Below are positions 63,756-64,000 of a stretch of 64,000 nucleotides of DNA, piece by piece. Location: contig CM047427.1 of assembly GCA_026168455.1 (NCBI GenBank), forward strand, positions 86,768,670-86,832,669, given 5' to 3'. How positions within the stretch are numbered: the first letter of the stretch is position 1; every line of letters begins with the position of its first letter. The position numbers and the translations under genes were made by a program. Source of the DNA: Theocolax elegans (taxonomy: Eukaryota; Arthropoda; Insecta; Hymenoptera; Cerocephalidae). A model generated the notes under the pieces. The model was not told the origin of the DNA. It ran no database searches and worked only from the letters and a program-made list of their open reading frames with translations.

Positions 63756-64000
63756 ATATCGGAACGAACGGAGAAAGAATGTTCTGCTTTCTGTATCAAC
63801 CATAATGCATTTTGCATTTTATACACAAGTCAAGCATGATAAATACAAAGTGAATCGCGTCCGCAATCCGTGCATACATTTGCATCAGTGGGAAATTGCG
63901 AGGGAAATGAAGTTTGCTTCATCCGCGTCTGTCTACCGTATCGAAGGAATCGAAGAGGATGCAGAATGAGAAGAGAGAAACACAGAGAGAGAGAGAGAGA
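63756..64000. other. DNA downstream of DGAT1
   Basis: Short stretch past the second poly(A) signal, ending in a (GA)n microsatellite (63983-64000) that runs off the window. No gene seen. Confidence 0.6.

Overview
The window is a piece of insect nuclear genome. It is dominated by one multi-exon gene read on the + strand: diacylglycerol O-acyltransferase 1 (DGAT1, 'midway' in Drosophila). Nine consecutive exons, with GT-AG borders and fully consistent phases, run from 7792 to the stop codon at 62651-62653 and encode the last 385 full residues of the protein. The N-terminal exons (roughly the first 110-130 residues) are not in the window and should lie upstream. The protein has the hallmark DGAT1/MBOAT motifs: FYCDWWN, and [13 protein letters not shown] with the catalytic His. 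Its wording is close to other insect DGAT1 proteins. Undepleted CpG, AT-rich introns broken by short GC-rich islands, and the protein itself suggest Hymenoptera, but the order is an inference.

Layout: 1-7791 intron (or 5' part) upstream of the first visible exon, with a short hairpin MITE at 171-338. 7792-10965 two exons encoding transmembrane segments; the 3.0-kb intron between them holds a minus-strand, coding-looking segment at about 9700-10203 that I do not recognise. 10966-25432 is a 14.5-kb intron carrying a fold-back, Penelope-like candidate element (22203-22608) with a hammerhead-ribozyme-like motif, and directly beside it a tRNA-Met-derived SINE with a 12-bp target-site duplication. 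25433-25588 is an exon, followed by a 9.5-kb intron that holds a 5S-rRNA-derived, SINE-like element (33874-34199). 35056-36851 holds two exons. 36852-50081 is a 13.2-kb intron. 50082-50126 is a 45-bp symmetric micro-exon. 55963-62653 holds the three exons of the catalytic core and C-terminus, then the 3' UTR with two candidate poly(A) signals.

Function: one gene product explains almost all the coding content. It is an ER-membrane enzyme that makes triacylglycerol from diacylglycerol and acyl-CoA. The remaining DNA is intron with microsatellites, G-rich tracts, GC islands and four small non-autonomous mobile elements. I found no reverse transcriptase or transposase gene, no intact tRNA or rRNA gene and no CRISPR. 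Most remaining open frames look like chance frames in simple-sequence or GC-rich intron DNA. The least ordinary items are the 5S-derived SINE candidate, the fold-back element with a hammerhead-like core, and the nested minus-strand gene candidate.
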